This document shows, in pieces, positions 50,681 through 59,178 of a stretch of DNA of 64,000 bases. Each line of letters opens with the position of its first letter. The first letter of the stretch is position 1. Source of the DNA: Deferribacteraceae bacterium UBA6793 (GTDB taxonomy: Bacteria; Chrysiogenota; Deferribacteres; Deferribacterales; Geovibrionaceae); contig DKFP01000014.1 of NCBI GenBank assembly GCA_002452405.1, forward strand, positions 310,001 through 374,000, in the 5' to 3' direction. The translations under genes and the position numbers were made by a program. The notes under the pieces are model-generated. The model was not told where the DNA came from. It saw nothing but the letters and a program-made list of their open reading frames with translations, and did not search any database.

Positions 50681-51799
50681 ATGAGAAAGTTATCCTTTAT
50701 TATGCTCGCGCTGCTCATCTGTGCCGTTGCGCACGCGGAGATAAGGCTTGGCGGTCTTTTCTCTGTTACAGGACCCACCAGCTTCCTCGGTATGCCCGAA
50801 AAGCAGACTCTGGAGATGCTTGTTGAAGAAGTGAACAAACAGGGCGGTATCAAAGGCGAAAAGATAAAACTTTTCATCTATGACACGCAAGGTGACGAAA
50901 ACATCACCATAAACTCTTTTAAAAGACTCGCCACAAGAGACAAGGTTGTCGCTGTTGTCGGACCTTCCAGAACAGGCTCCGCGCTTGCAATCAAAAACCT
51001 TGCCGCAAGATATAAAATACCGCTTATCTCCTGTGCAGCCAGTCTGGACATCGTTACTCCGGTTGACAAATACGTTTATAAAACACCTCAGTCAGACACT
51101 CAGGTTGCCGAAAAACTGCTGGAATATCTTGCCTCTAAAAAGAAAAAGAACATAGCCCTTATCACTGAACAGAGCGGCTATGGTTCAACAGGCAGAGACG
51201 CTGTTTTTGAGATTGCAAAAAAATACGGAATGAATATTGTTGCTGATGAAAAATTCCGCGACAAAGATAAAGATATGACTTCTCAGCTTTCTAATATCAA
51301 AGGTAAAAAGTACGATGCAGTTATCTGCTGGGCAGCCGGCGCGGCACCTGCCATTATCGCCAGAAACGCACAACAGCTCGGCATGGGCGACATGTATATG
51401 ACACAGGGCGTCGCATCCATGAATTTTATCGAACTTGCAGGCGACGCTGCGAACGGAATTAAGCTCGCAGCGGGCAGAATTGTTATCGCCGATCAGCTTG
51501 CGGACACTGATAAATTCAAAAAGACACTTATGAAATATAAGAACGATTTTGAGTCAAACTTCAAGTCTCCCGTATCTGCTTTCGGTGGGCACGCATACGA
51601 TGCGTTCATGCTGTTTAAGACCGCTTATGCTAAAGCGGGCACTGGCGGGGATAAACTCGCCTTAGAGCTCGAAAAAGTTAAAAAGATGATAGGTATTGCC
51701 GGAGAATTCAATATGTCTCCCGCTGACCATACAGGGCTTACGAAGGATTCGTTCGTAATCGTTGAGATAAAGAATAAAGACTTTGTGCTTGCCAATTAA
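50681..51799 (+). CDS. Branched-chain amino-acid-type ABC substrate-binding protein
   Basis: The start is ATG 50681 (AAGGAG upstream); 372 residues. A signal peptide ends VAHA. The LivK/AmiC-type fold shows IRLGGLFSVTGPTSFLG, VAVVGPSRTGSALAIKNLAARYKIPLISCAAS and YGSTGRDAVFEIAKKYG. Permease and ATPase genes are not adjacent, so it is an orphan receptor here. The ligand is uncertain (amino acid, amide or aromatic acid). Confidence 0.88.
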   Translation: MRKLSFIMLALLICAVAHAEIRLGGLFSVTGPTSFLGMPEKQTLEMLVEEVNKQGGIKGEKIKLFIYDTQGDENITINSFKRLATRDKVVAVVGPSRTGSALAIKNLAARYKIPLISCAASLDIVTPVDKYVYKTPQSDTQVAEKLLEYLASKKKKNIALITEQSGYGSTGRDAVFEIAKKYGMNIVADEKFRDKDKDMTSQLSNIKGKKYDAVICWAAGAAPAIIARNAQQLGMGDMYMTQGVASMNFIELAGDAANGIKLAAGRIVIADQLADTDKFKKTLMKYKNDFESNFKSPVSAFGGHAYDAFMLFKTAYAKAGTGGDKLALELEKVKKMIGIAGEFNMSPADHTGLTKDSFVIVEIKNKDFVLAN

Positions 51800-51806
51800 A
51801 AACTTA

Positions 51807-51849
51807 TTGACTGTAATAAAAAGATAGGGTATATAAACATCCCTATCTT
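51807..51849 (+). promoter_or_regulatory. tRNA-Met promoter overlapped by an inverted repeat
   Basis: TTGACT (51807-51812), a 17-bp spacer and TATATA (51830-51835). The perfect 9-bp inverted repeat AAGATAGGG (51821-51829) / CCCTATCTT (51841-51849) brackets the -10 box and start point. It could end the upstream message or regulate the promoter. Confidence 0.6.
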
Positions 51850-51851
51850 AC

Positions 51852-51925
51852 GGCGGTGTAGCTCAGATGGTTAGAGCATGCGGCTCATATCCGCAGTGTC
51901 CGGGGTTCAATTCCCTGCACCGCCA
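51852..51925 (+). tRNA. tRNA-Met (CAU anticodon; elongator or Ile2 type)
   Basis: Acceptor GGCGGTG/CACCGCC with discriminator A, D-arm GCTC...GAGC, anticodon stem TGCGG/CCGCA with loop CTCATAT giving CAU, T-arm CGGGG-TTCAATT-CCCTG. G1-C72 pairs, so it is not the initiator. CCA is not encoded. tRNA-Ile2, with lysidine-modified CAU, cannot be excluded by eye. Confidence 0.93.
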
Positions 51926-51931
51926 TACAAA

Positions 51932-51972
51932 AGAAAAGCCGAACCTTTGCGGGTTCGGCTTTTCTGTTTTTA
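51932..51972. terminator. Bidirectional Rho-independent terminator
   Basis: A 14-bp perfect stem AGAAAAGCCGAACC / GGTTCGGCTTTTCT with T-runs on both strands. It serves tRNA-Met and the convergent NADH dehydrogenase gene. Confidence 0.9.
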
Positions 51973-51977
51973 TCCCA

Positions 51978-53294
51978 TTACAGCGGCATTTTTTTCACAG
52001 GTTTTTTGTGGTTCTTCTGCAAAATGCAGTTTGTGCAGTTGTCCTGATCGATAATCAGTACAGATTCGTTGCCGAAGAAGAACGACATAACCCAGTCGAA
52101 AAAAACTGCCACCTGTTTTTTAAACATGCCGATTTTGAACAGATAGGTCATTTTCCAGATGTAGTATGCTAACGCTCCGCGCATTTTGATCCCGAACAGG
52201 TTCACAACAGAGTTGTTTTTGCCCAGAGACACAAGATAGCCGAAGTGAAGGTAGGTGAAGTCTATGGGCTGTTTGCCTTTTATAAGGCGCATAATGTTTT
52301 TAACAGCCATAACACCCTGCTGCATAGCCAGAGGTGCCACAGGCGGCAGAAATTTGCCTTTAAATTCGTATGCGCAGCTGTCACCGATAACAAATACATT
52401 CGGAGCATTAAGAGCCTGAGGATTGAGTGTTTTAGTGATTTTCAGCCTGCTGTCAGGCGTTGCGTCGCCGCCGACCTCTTTCAGATATTCCTGTCCCTCC
52501 ACACCCGCTGTCCATACTGTGACGGATGAGCTTTTGGTGAATTTCTGCCCATCCTTTTTATACGTAATGTTTTCAAGTCCAACCTCATCCACAGCGGCAC
52601 CGTTTATAACATTTATACCGTTCGTGACAAGTATCTCCTGTGCCTTTTGTGCCTGTGCAGGGTCGATGGCGGGGAGGACGGTTTTGCTGTATTCAAAGAT
52701 GGTAATATCATATTCGTCGGGCTTAACTGTATTGTATTCTTTTTTTATCTTAGCGCGGATGTAGTCGTTCATCTCGCTTGCCAGCTCAACGCCTGTGATG
52801 CCGCCGCCTATGATTGAGAATGAGAGCAGGCTCTTTTTCTCTGCCGGGTCTGTGAGCGTGCTTGCTTTTTCGAGGAAATCTATAATGAGATATTTGATGT
52901 GGATAGCGTCGGTTATGTTTTTGAACTCGAAAGCGTTTTTCATGGCGGACTGATTTCCGCGGAAGTTTGTGCGGCTTCCGGTGGCGACGATGAGGTAGTC
53001 ATAGGTGTATTCGCCGTTTTCGCAGGTAACTCTGTTTGCTTCCGTATCGATGTGGGTAACTTCGTCTTTTATAAAATGAACGCCGTTTTTAACGCATATT
53101 TCTCTGAGAGGAAAGACGATGTTTTCGGGTTTAACGTTGCCGCTGACAACCTCGGCAAGCATTGGGGTGAAGAGCGAATAGTTGTTTTTATCTATGAGTG
53201 TAACTGAGACTTTGCCTGATTTGATATGTGTTCTGAGAAAAGAGACCGCTGTGAGACCGCCGAAGCCGCCCCCAAGAATAAGAACGTTTTTCAT
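51978..53294 (-). CDS. Type II NADH dehydrogenase-like FAD oxidoreductase
   Basis: The 438-residue protein has an N-terminal FAD Rossmann motif LILGGGFGGLTA, the ATGS hinge (LIVATGSRTNF), an NAD Rossmann motif IIGGGITGVELASE near 164-177, and VFVIGDSCA near the C-terminal FAD site. The AMQQG segment contacts quinone in NDH-2. It transfers electrons from NADH to quinone without proton pumping. Two Cys near the C-terminus (CTNC) are unusual and could bind a metal. Confidence 0.9.
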   Translation of the reverse strand: MKNVLILGGGFGGLTAVSFLRTHIKSGKVSVTLIDKNNYSLFTPMLAEVVSGNVKPENIVFPLREICVKNGVHFIKDEVTHIDTEANRVTCENGEYTYDYLIVATGSRTNFRGNQSAMKNAFEFKNITDAIHIKYLIIDFLEKASTLTDPAEKKSLLSFSIIGGGITGVELASEMNDYIRAKIKKEYNTVKPDEYDITIFEYSKTVLPAIDPAQAQKAQEILVTNGINVINGAAVDEVGLENITYKKDGQKFTKSSSVTVWTAGVEGQEYLKEVGGDATPDSRLKITKTLNPQALNAPNVFVIGDSCAYEFKGKFLPPVAPLAMQQGVMAVKNIMRLIKGKQPIDFTYLHFGYLVSLGKNNSVVNLFGIKMRGALAYYIWKMTYLFKIGMFKKQVAVFFDWVMSFFFGNESVLIIDQDNCTNCILQKNHKKPVKKMPL

Positions 53295-53361
53295 AAAAAG
53301 CCCCTGTGTATATTATAATCAAATTTACACCGGATTGGTCTTTTTGTACAGGAGGAAAAGG

Positions 53362-54273
53362 TTAAAAATTTAAACCGGCACCAACTCCTGCGAAGAACGA
53401 TTCCGCATCGAAAAAGTCAACGTTTGCCTCACGCGCTCCGTAGCCGCCTGAGAATGAAATGAATTTATCTTTAAATCCGAAAACGTCGTTAAGGGTGTAA
53501 AGCGCCATCGCGCCATATGACGTTTCTTCTCTTGTATCTCCGAAATATGGATTGTCTGCATCAAACTCGACTCTGTCAAGTGCCAGAAGGAAAACCAGCA
53601 GGTTATTGTCTTTTGTGAACGCAGTTACTTTAACTCCGGTTCCGTAGCCTTTGAACGATTCCGCTTTGCCGTCTCTGTCGCCCACCGTGTATTTGGCGAA
53701 AACGTCTGTGAACGTCTTTTTGTGAGCGAAGGTATATCCTGCTTTCACTTCGGTGTCGTTGCCCGCTCTGCCAAGAGTTGAGTATTGATCCTCTGCCGTG
53801 TCTTTGCTTATGTTGTATTTCATGTGTGTCAGTTCTGTGAAAAATCCTGTGCCGAGTATTCTGCGCAGTTTCATCTGTAGTCCATAGCTTTCGGCGTCGG
53901 TTTCGTGTCTTTTTTCCACATAGGGGTTCTGCCATGTTTTGTCGAGGGGGCTTGCTATTATGGAGAGGTCGGCTCTGGTTTTGTTTTCAAATTCGCGGGC
54001 GATGCCCAGTTCCAGTTTGGGAAAAAGGTCTGTTTGGGGGATGCCGAAATGTATTTTTGTCCGCTCATCCGGTTTATAGGTTATTTCGCCAGTAATCATG
54101 GCGCCTATTTTAGTAAGCGTGTCGAAGTGCACGTCCTTTGCCTCGCCATCAGGAATAAGTTTGTCGTCTGAGTTTATAACTATGACGCCGCCGGAAATAT
54201 ATCCGGAAATTTTATCATCCGCATAAACCGAAAAGGTTATGAGCAGGCAGAGCAAAAGGGCAGTGAGCTTCAT
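53362..54273 (-). CDS. Outer-membrane beta-barrel protein (DUF2860-like)
   Basis: The 303-residue protein has a signal peptide ending SVYA and amphipathic strands throughout, finishing in a terminal Phe (AGLNF). It resembles DUF2860 barrels by its N-terminus (KISGYISGGVIVINSDDKL); that name is tentative. It starts directly after the stop of the sigma-54 regulator, so kinase, regulator and barrel form one operon. Confidence 0.72.
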   Translation of the reverse strand: MKLTALLLCLLITFSVYADDKISGYISGGVIVINSDDKLIPDGEAKDVHFDTLTKIGAMITGEITYKPDERTKIHFGIPQTDLFPKLELGIAREFENKTRADLSIIASPLDKTWQNPYVEKRHETDAESYGLQMKLRRILGTGFFTELTHMKYNISKDTAEDQYSTLGRAGNDTEVKAGYTFAHKKTFTDVFAKYTVGDRDGKAESFKGYGTGVKVTAFTKDNNLLVFLLALDRVEFDADNPYFGDTREETSYGAMALYTLNDVFGFKDKFISFSGGYGAREANVDFFDAESFFAGVGAGLNF

Positions 54274-55572
54274 TTAATCCTCTATATCAAATTCTTTCAG
54301 CTTATTATGGAGTGTTCGGCGCGATATTTCAAGGATTTCCGCCGCTTTGGACTTATTTCCGCCGGTTTTTTGCAAAGCCTTCACAATTAATTCACGTTCG
54401 TTGTCACGTATGCTCAGTCCTGCGGTCTGTTTTGTTCCCAGAGGGGGCAGTGTGGACGCTTCCAGTTTCTGTGCCGTAGTGAGGATTATGCTTCGTTCAA
54501 CAAGGTTTTCCAGTTCGCGGATGTTGCCCGGGAAAGAGTAGTTTTTCAGTGCGCGCAGATATGTGTCGTCGGCAGATTTGACCAGTTTTCCGAATCTGGC
54601 GGCATGTTTCTCTATAAAGAATTTCACAAGAGCCGGCAGCTCTTCTTTCCGCTCGCGCAGAGGAGGTATTTCAACAGGAAACACTGCCAGACGAAAATAG
54701 AGATCTTCGCGGAAATTTCCTGTTTCAGACAGCTTTTTAAGGTTTTTATTGGTAGCGGCTATGATGCGTACGTCTGTTTTTATGGTTTTCGTGTCGCCGA
54801 CACGCTCAAAGGTGCCTTCCTGAAGAACGCGCAGCAGTTTTGCCTGAACTGTCTGGGAGAGTTCGCCTATCTCGTCGAGAAACAGAGTTCCGGCGTCAGC
54901 TGCTTCAAAGAGTCCTGTTTTATCTTTGACAGCGGTTGTGAACGCGCCTTTCACGTGTCCGAAAAGCTCGCTTTCTATGATATTTTCGCTCAATGCCGCG
55001 CAGTTGATGGCGAGGTAAGGCTTGTCTTTGCGGCGGGAATTGTCATGTACCGATCTTGCCACAAGTTCCTTTCCTGTGCCAGACTCGCCGAGAATCAGAA
55101 CCGTTGCGTCAGTGGGGGCGACAAGTTTAAGCTGACCGATTATGGTGCCCAGACCCGTTTCCGAGTATACTCCGCCGAAAACATAGCCCTGAACCGGGGT
55201 GTATTCACAGGCAGCGCCTGAGGATGCACAGTTTTCCAGAGTTTCAAGCAGCGACGGGATGTCCACCGGTTTTGTGATATAGTCCGCAGCGCCCAGTTTC
55301 ATTGCTTCAACTGCGGTTTTGACAGTGGAAAAAGCAGTTATGATAATTACAGGTGTCTCTATGCCTCTCTGGCGCATCATGCCGAGGGTTGTAATTCCGT
55401 CCATTATATCCATCTTCATGTCAAGAAGCACCGCATCGTATACGGTTTTGTCCATCATAGCCAGTGCTTCCATGCCGTTAGCCGCCTCGCTTGTCGTATG
55501 TCCCGTATCTTCAAGGTGCAGTTTAAGCATTAGCCTGTGGTTCTGCTCGTCGTCAACAATTAATATGTTCAT
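54274..55572 (-). CDS. Sigma-54-dependent response regulator (NtrC family)
   Basis: The 432-residue protein has a receiver with Asp51 (LLDMKMDIMDG), a AAA+ domain with Walker A GESGTGKE (162-169) and Walker B GTLFLDEIGE, and a Fis-type HTH (GGNKSKAAEILEISRRTLHNKL). The sigma-54 contact loop reads GAFTTA (209-214) instead of GAFTGA. It overlaps the kinase stop by 1 bp. It should activate an RpoN promoter when phosphorylated. Confidence 0.93.
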   Translation of the reverse strand: MNILIVDDEQNHRLMLKLHLEDTGHTTSEAANGMEALAMMDKTVYDAVLLDMKMDIMDGITTLGMMRQRGIETPVIIITAFSTVKTAVEAMKLGAADYITKPVDIPSLLETLENCASSGAACEYTPVQGYVFGGVYSETGLGTIIGQLKLVAPTDATVLILGESGTGKELVARSVHDNSRRKDKPYLAINCAALSENIIESELFGHVKGAFTTAVKDKTGLFEAADAGTLFLDEIGELSQTVQAKLLRVLQEGTFERVGDTKTIKTDVRIIAATNKNLKKLSETGNFREDLYFRLAVFPVEIPPLRERKEELPALVKFFIEKHAARFGKLVKSADDTYLRALKNYSFPGNIRELENLVERSIILTTAQKLEASTLPPLGTKQTAGLSIRDNERELIVKALQKTGGNKSKAAEILEISRRTLHNKLKEFDIED

Positions 55573-56816
55573 CAGAAAGTTATCTCCACAGTGAATTTAT
55601 TGTCCGCGTGTATTTCAAACCTGAATCCGTGCAGAGCCAGTATCCTTCTGACGATTGCGATACCAAGCCCTGTTCCGACGGTCTTTGTGGTGTAAAAAGG
55701 AGTGCCTATCTTTTCTACGTCGGGCAGCTGTCCAGTCATTATGTTTGAAACGCTGAGGGATTCTTCTGTCACGATTACACTGACAGTGCCGCCTGCGGGT
55801 GATGCCTGAACAGCGTTCAGCAACAGGTTGAAGAGCACCTGCATCATCTTTGCGCCGTCTGCGTGCAGCGGTACGTTTTCGCCTGTGATGTTTATGATGA
55901 CTTCCTTTGCCTCTGCGTCCGTCTGTAAAAGTTCGGCAGTACGTTTCGCAAGTTCCATCAATGAAATATCAGATTTTTCAAGGGTCATGTCCCGACCGTA
56001 TGTGAGGAAGTCGTTCACGATTCTGTCAAGACGTGAAAGTTCCTCAACGCATCTCACCGCAATATCCTTCGCGGTTCCTTCGCTCTTTTTTGCCGAAAAC
56101 TCCATGAGTCCTTTAACGGAGCTGAGGGGGTTTTTCAGCTCATGCGCCATAACAAGCGACATCCGCCCCATTTCCGCTTCTCTTTCTGCAAGTTCCAGCT
56201 GGCGGGTCTGTTCAGAGTGTTGTCTTGAAAGCCGGAAACTGTAAAAAAAGACCACTCCAAGGAGTATTTGCAGGAGGACAACGCCTCCGAGGAAGCTATA
56301 TTGTGATGCGCGGAGATTCTTCAGGTTTGTGTCGTCCACCAGCGCGCCACCGTATGCTATGGGTGTTTTCCAGTCATCGTTTTCCATGCGCATCCTGCCC
56401 ATTCCCATGCCCATTCCGAAATGGTGAGGCTTGATAGGTTTTATCACCATTATGCCGCCCGCGGTCTGAAATACCATTTTACGGTTGAGCGGAAATTTAG
56501 GCAGTTCTATATCGCCGGTGTTCAGAAGGACATTTCCGTCCTTGTCGAAAAGATAGATGGAGCGGACAGCGGAAGTCTCTGAGGATTCCCGCAGGAAGGT
56601 CTTAAAGCGGGGGGCAAACTCAGGATCAAGCGCCATCATAGCCCGTCTTCCGCCCTCAAACGTCGTAAGGGCGGCAAATCCTGTAAGCGCCAGAGAGTTC
56701 TTTGCACTTTTGAGAGTTGCCGCAGTGTTATAAATCTGCGCGAAGATTACGAGCAGGTTAAGAACAAGCACGGCGATAAGCAGGTTTTTAAGTTTTTTAG
56801 CGGCTGTATCTGTCAT
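55572..56816 (-). CDS. Sensor histidine kinase with Met/His-rich periplasmic segment
   Basis: The 414-residue protein has transmembrane helices at about 11-30 and 174-193 flanking a periplasmic sensor, HisKA with His225 (MAHELKNPLSSVKG), and HATPase motifs (FNLLLNAVQASPAGG, GTGLGIAIVRRI). The sensor carries HHFGMGMGMGRMRM at 131-144, suggesting copper, silver or zinc binding. It resembles ZraS/HydH-type kinases and is cotranscribed with its regulator. Confidence 0.92.
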   Translation of the reverse strand: MTDTAAKKLKNLLIAVLVLNLLVIFAQIYNTAATLKSAKNSLALTGFAALTTFEGGRRAMMALDPEFAPRFKTFLRESSETSAVRSIYLFDKDGNVLLNTGDIELPKFPLNRKMVFQTAGGIMVIKPIKPHHFGMGMGMGRMRMENDDWKTPIAYGGALVDDTNLKNLRASQYSFLGGVVLLQILLGVVFFYSFRLSRQHSEQTRQLELAEREAEMGRMSLVMAHELKNPLSSVKGLMEFSAKKSEGTAKDIAVRCVEELSRLDRIVNDFLTYGRDMTLEKSDISLMELAKRTAELLQTDAEAKEVIINITGENVPLHADGAKMMQVLFNLLLNAVQASPAGGTVSVIVTEESLSVSNIMTGQLPDVEKIGTPFYTTKTVGTGLGIAIVRRILALHGFRFEIHADNKFTVEITF

Positions 56817-57067
56817 AAATCAATAATACACCACAGTGCCAAAAATTTACATTGGTAAAATTTGCCGCCTGCTGTGCAAATTCTGCACAACTTTATCTTT
56901 GTCATATAAAAATAGATGATAATCGGCAGTTTTTTGTCTAAAACAGTGCCATAATCTGTAAAATTATGTTGGTTTTCATGTCATAAAACTGTCATGTCTG
57001 TATATAAAATCATATTTATTAGGTGTTTAATATGATAAGGCGGGTAATTAAATATATCTCTGTTTTT
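56817..57067. promoter_or_regulatory. Intergenic region with candidate enhancer dyad for the kinase operon
   Basis: TGTGCA-AATTC-TGCACA (56873-56889) is a dyad of the NtrC-family type, 57 bp upstream of the kinase start. ACAGTGCC occurs twice (56833-56840, 56943-56950). No gene is seen; a 34-codon frame at 57032 shows no features. A sigma-54 -24/-12 pair was not found on the kinase side. Confidence 0.45.
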
Positions 57068-57096
57068 TTGATTTTTTCAGGTGGCAATGTTATAAT
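57068..57096 (+). promoter_or_regulatory. Promoter of speA
   Basis: TTGATT (57068-57073), a 17-bp spacer and TATAAT (57091-57096). It leaves a leader of about 90 nt before ATG 57196. Confidence 0.7.
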
Positions 57097-57195
57097 TCAA
57101 GTGAAAAATAATGGTCGGGTTATAGTATTATATTGACATTCGAAATGTTTTTCCGTAGATTTCCCTGTCTCAAGATAAACGGCAGGAGTTTGCTT

Positions 57196-59121
57196 ATGTG
57201 GCGTGACCCTGAAAAATGCAGGAACTGGACCATACAGGATTCCGAAGAACTTTACGGGATCAACAAATGGGGTGCGGATTATTTTTCGATAAATCCGCTG
57301 GGTGACGTGACCGTTACGCCTTTCGGAAAGGATAACGGGGCGCGTATCAGCCTTTACGACATAGTTCAGGAGATAGAGGAACGCGGCATGAGTATGCCCG
57401 TTATCCTGCGTATCGAAAACATTCTCGGTTCTCAGATAAAACTTTTGCACCAGACGTTCCGCAAGGTTATAGAGGACACCGGATATCAGGGACAATACAA
57501 GGGCGTTTTCCCCATCAAGGTTAACCAGCAGGAACAGGTTATCGAGGCGATATCCGAGTTCGGAAAGGAGTTTAACCACGGGCTTGAAGCGGGAAGCAAG
57601 CCGGAGCTTCTGGCGGCTATCAGTATGCTGCAAAACCGCGACGCATGTCTTATCTGCAACGGATACAAGGACGAGGAGTTCATTGACCTCGGACTTAACG
57701 CGGTAAAGATGGGGTATCAGTGCTTTTTCGTTATAGAGGTGCCGGGCGAGGTTGACCTTATACTTGAGCGTGCGAAAAAACTCAAGGTGCGTCCGCTGCT
57801 TGGGCTGCGCGGAAAGCTCTCCACACAGGCGGAGGGTCAATGGTCGGAATCCGGTGGCGACAACAGCGTTTTCGGGCTTAACATCAGCCAGATGGTTGAT
57901 GTTCTGGACAGGCTTAAAGAGGAAAACAAGCTGGACTGCCTGAAACTTCTGCACTATCACATCGGTTCGCAGATACCTAACATCAGGGATATCCGCGCAG
58001 GTGCGCTTGAAGCCTGCCGCATATATGAGGAACTTGTTAATGAAGGGGCGCCCATGGGGTTCATAGACTTCGGAGGCGGTCTGGCGGTGGACTATGACGG
58101 GTCGAACACCAACTACCACTCAAGCCGTAACTACTCTGTTGAAGAATACTGCTACGACGTGGTGGAATCCATTATAAACGTTCTGGGCAAAAAAGGCATA
58201 ACCCACCCGACCATAATTACCGAGTCCGGTCGTGTAACTGTTGCCTATTACTCGGTTTTGCTGTTCAATGTTTTGGATGTATCAACCTTTATCCCACATC
58301 CTATACCCGACGAACTTCCTAAATGCAACGGCGGTCTTTTGGACAACCTTCTGGTTACGTTCAACGACGTTTCGCCTCGAAGCATACAGGAGAGTTGTAA
58401 CGATGCTCTGTTCTACAGAAATCAGGCGAAACAGCTTTTTAAGCACGGACAGATAACCCTGCGTCAGCGTGCTATGGCGGAAAATCTTGTACGCCATATA
58501 CTTATGAAGATATCATCCACAGCCAGAACCATGACCCACGTACCCAAAGACGTGCAGGACATAGACAAGCTGCTTTACGATATATACTACGGTAACTTTT
58601 CACTGTTTCAGTCGCTGCCCGACGTTTGGGCGATAAACCAGATTTTTCCCGTTATGCCTATCCACAGGCTGAACGAGGCGCCTACCCGTCCGGCGATAAT
58701 TTCGGACATAACCTGCGACTGCGACGGAAAGATAGATAATTTCCCCGACTATTCACATGACAAGAATGCAATCCTTCTGCACGACCTAAAGGACAACGAT
58801 GAATATTATCTTGGCGTGTTCCTTGTGGGTGCTTATCAGGAGACGCTGGGGGACCTTCACAACCTTTTCGGTGATACTAACGTGGTTTCTATAAGCGTCA
58901 ATATGGACGGCTCGTATCAGGTTGTGCGCGAGCTTGAGGGCGATTCGGTGGCGGACGTTCTTTCGTATGTTGAATACGATGTCAAAAGCATGAAGCACAG
59001 ACTTAAAAAGATAGCGGAGGACGCGGTTCAGCAGGGCTATATCTCCGGCAAGGAGCGAAAGGACATCCTTAACGGGTTTGACGAGGGGCTTCGCGGATAT
59101 ACATATTTTGAAAAAGACTGA
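57196..59121 (+). CDS. speA: Biosynthetic arginine decarboxylase
   Basis: The start is ATG 57196, because CAGGAGT lies 6 nt upstream; 641 residues. The family N-terminus WTIQDSEELYGINKWGADYFSIN, the PLP-Lys segment GVFPIKVNQQ, HGLEAGSKPELL, FDCL-like LKLLHYHIGSQIPNIRDI and YFVNFSLFQSLPD-type C-terminus (YYGNFSLFQSLPDVWAIDQ-like) are present. It makes agmatine from arginine, the first step of the polyamine route in this cluster. Confidence 0.94.
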   Translation: MWRDPEKCRNWTIQDSEELYGINKWGADYFSINPLGDVTVTPFGKDNGARISLYDIVQEIEERGMSMPVILRIENILGSQIKLLHQTFRKVIEDTGYQGQYKGVFPIKVNQQEQVIEAISEFGKEFNHGLEAGSKPELLAAISMLQNRDACLICNGYKDEEFIDLGLNAVKMGYQCFFVIEVPGEVDLILERAKKLKVRPLLGLRGKLSTQAEGQWSESGGDNSVFGLNISQMVDVLDRLKEENKLDCLKLLHYHIGSQIPNIRDIRAGALEACRIYEELVNEGAPMGFIDFGGGLAVDYDGSNTNYHSSRNYSVEEYCYDVVESIINVLGKKGITHPTIITESGRVTVAYYSVLLFNVLDVSTFIPHPIPDELPKCNGGLLDNLLVTFNDVSPRSIQESCNDALFYRNQAKQLFKHGQITLRQRAMAENLVRHILMKISSTARTMTHVPKDVQDIDKLLYDIYYGNFSLFQSLPDVWAINQIFPVMPIHRLNEAPTRPAIISDITCDCDGKIDNFPDYSHDKNAILLHDLKDNDEYYLGVFLVGAYQETLGDLHNLFGDTNVVSISVNMDGSYQVVRELEGDSVADVLSYVEYDVKSMKHRLKKIAEDAVQQGYISGKERKDILNGFDEGLRGYTYFEKD

Positions 59122-59125
59122 CAAC

Positions 59126-59165
59126 GTCTCTGCGATGAGCGGAGCGACGCGACAGTCTCAATCTT
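59126..59165. repeat. Dispersed palindromic repeat, half copy D
   Basis: GTCTCTGCGA ... GCGACGCGACAGTCTCA lies between speA and the next gene. Its reverse complement matches the left half of copy B (TGAGACTG-C/T-CGCGTCG and CGCAGAGACG). It reads like a truncated unit. Confidence 0.6.
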
Positions 59166-59178
59166 AGGGGTGAATATA

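Noticed and set aside
57032..57136. A 34-codon frame upstream of speA
   Set aside because: It runs across the speA promoter and has no ribosome-binding site or recognisable features.
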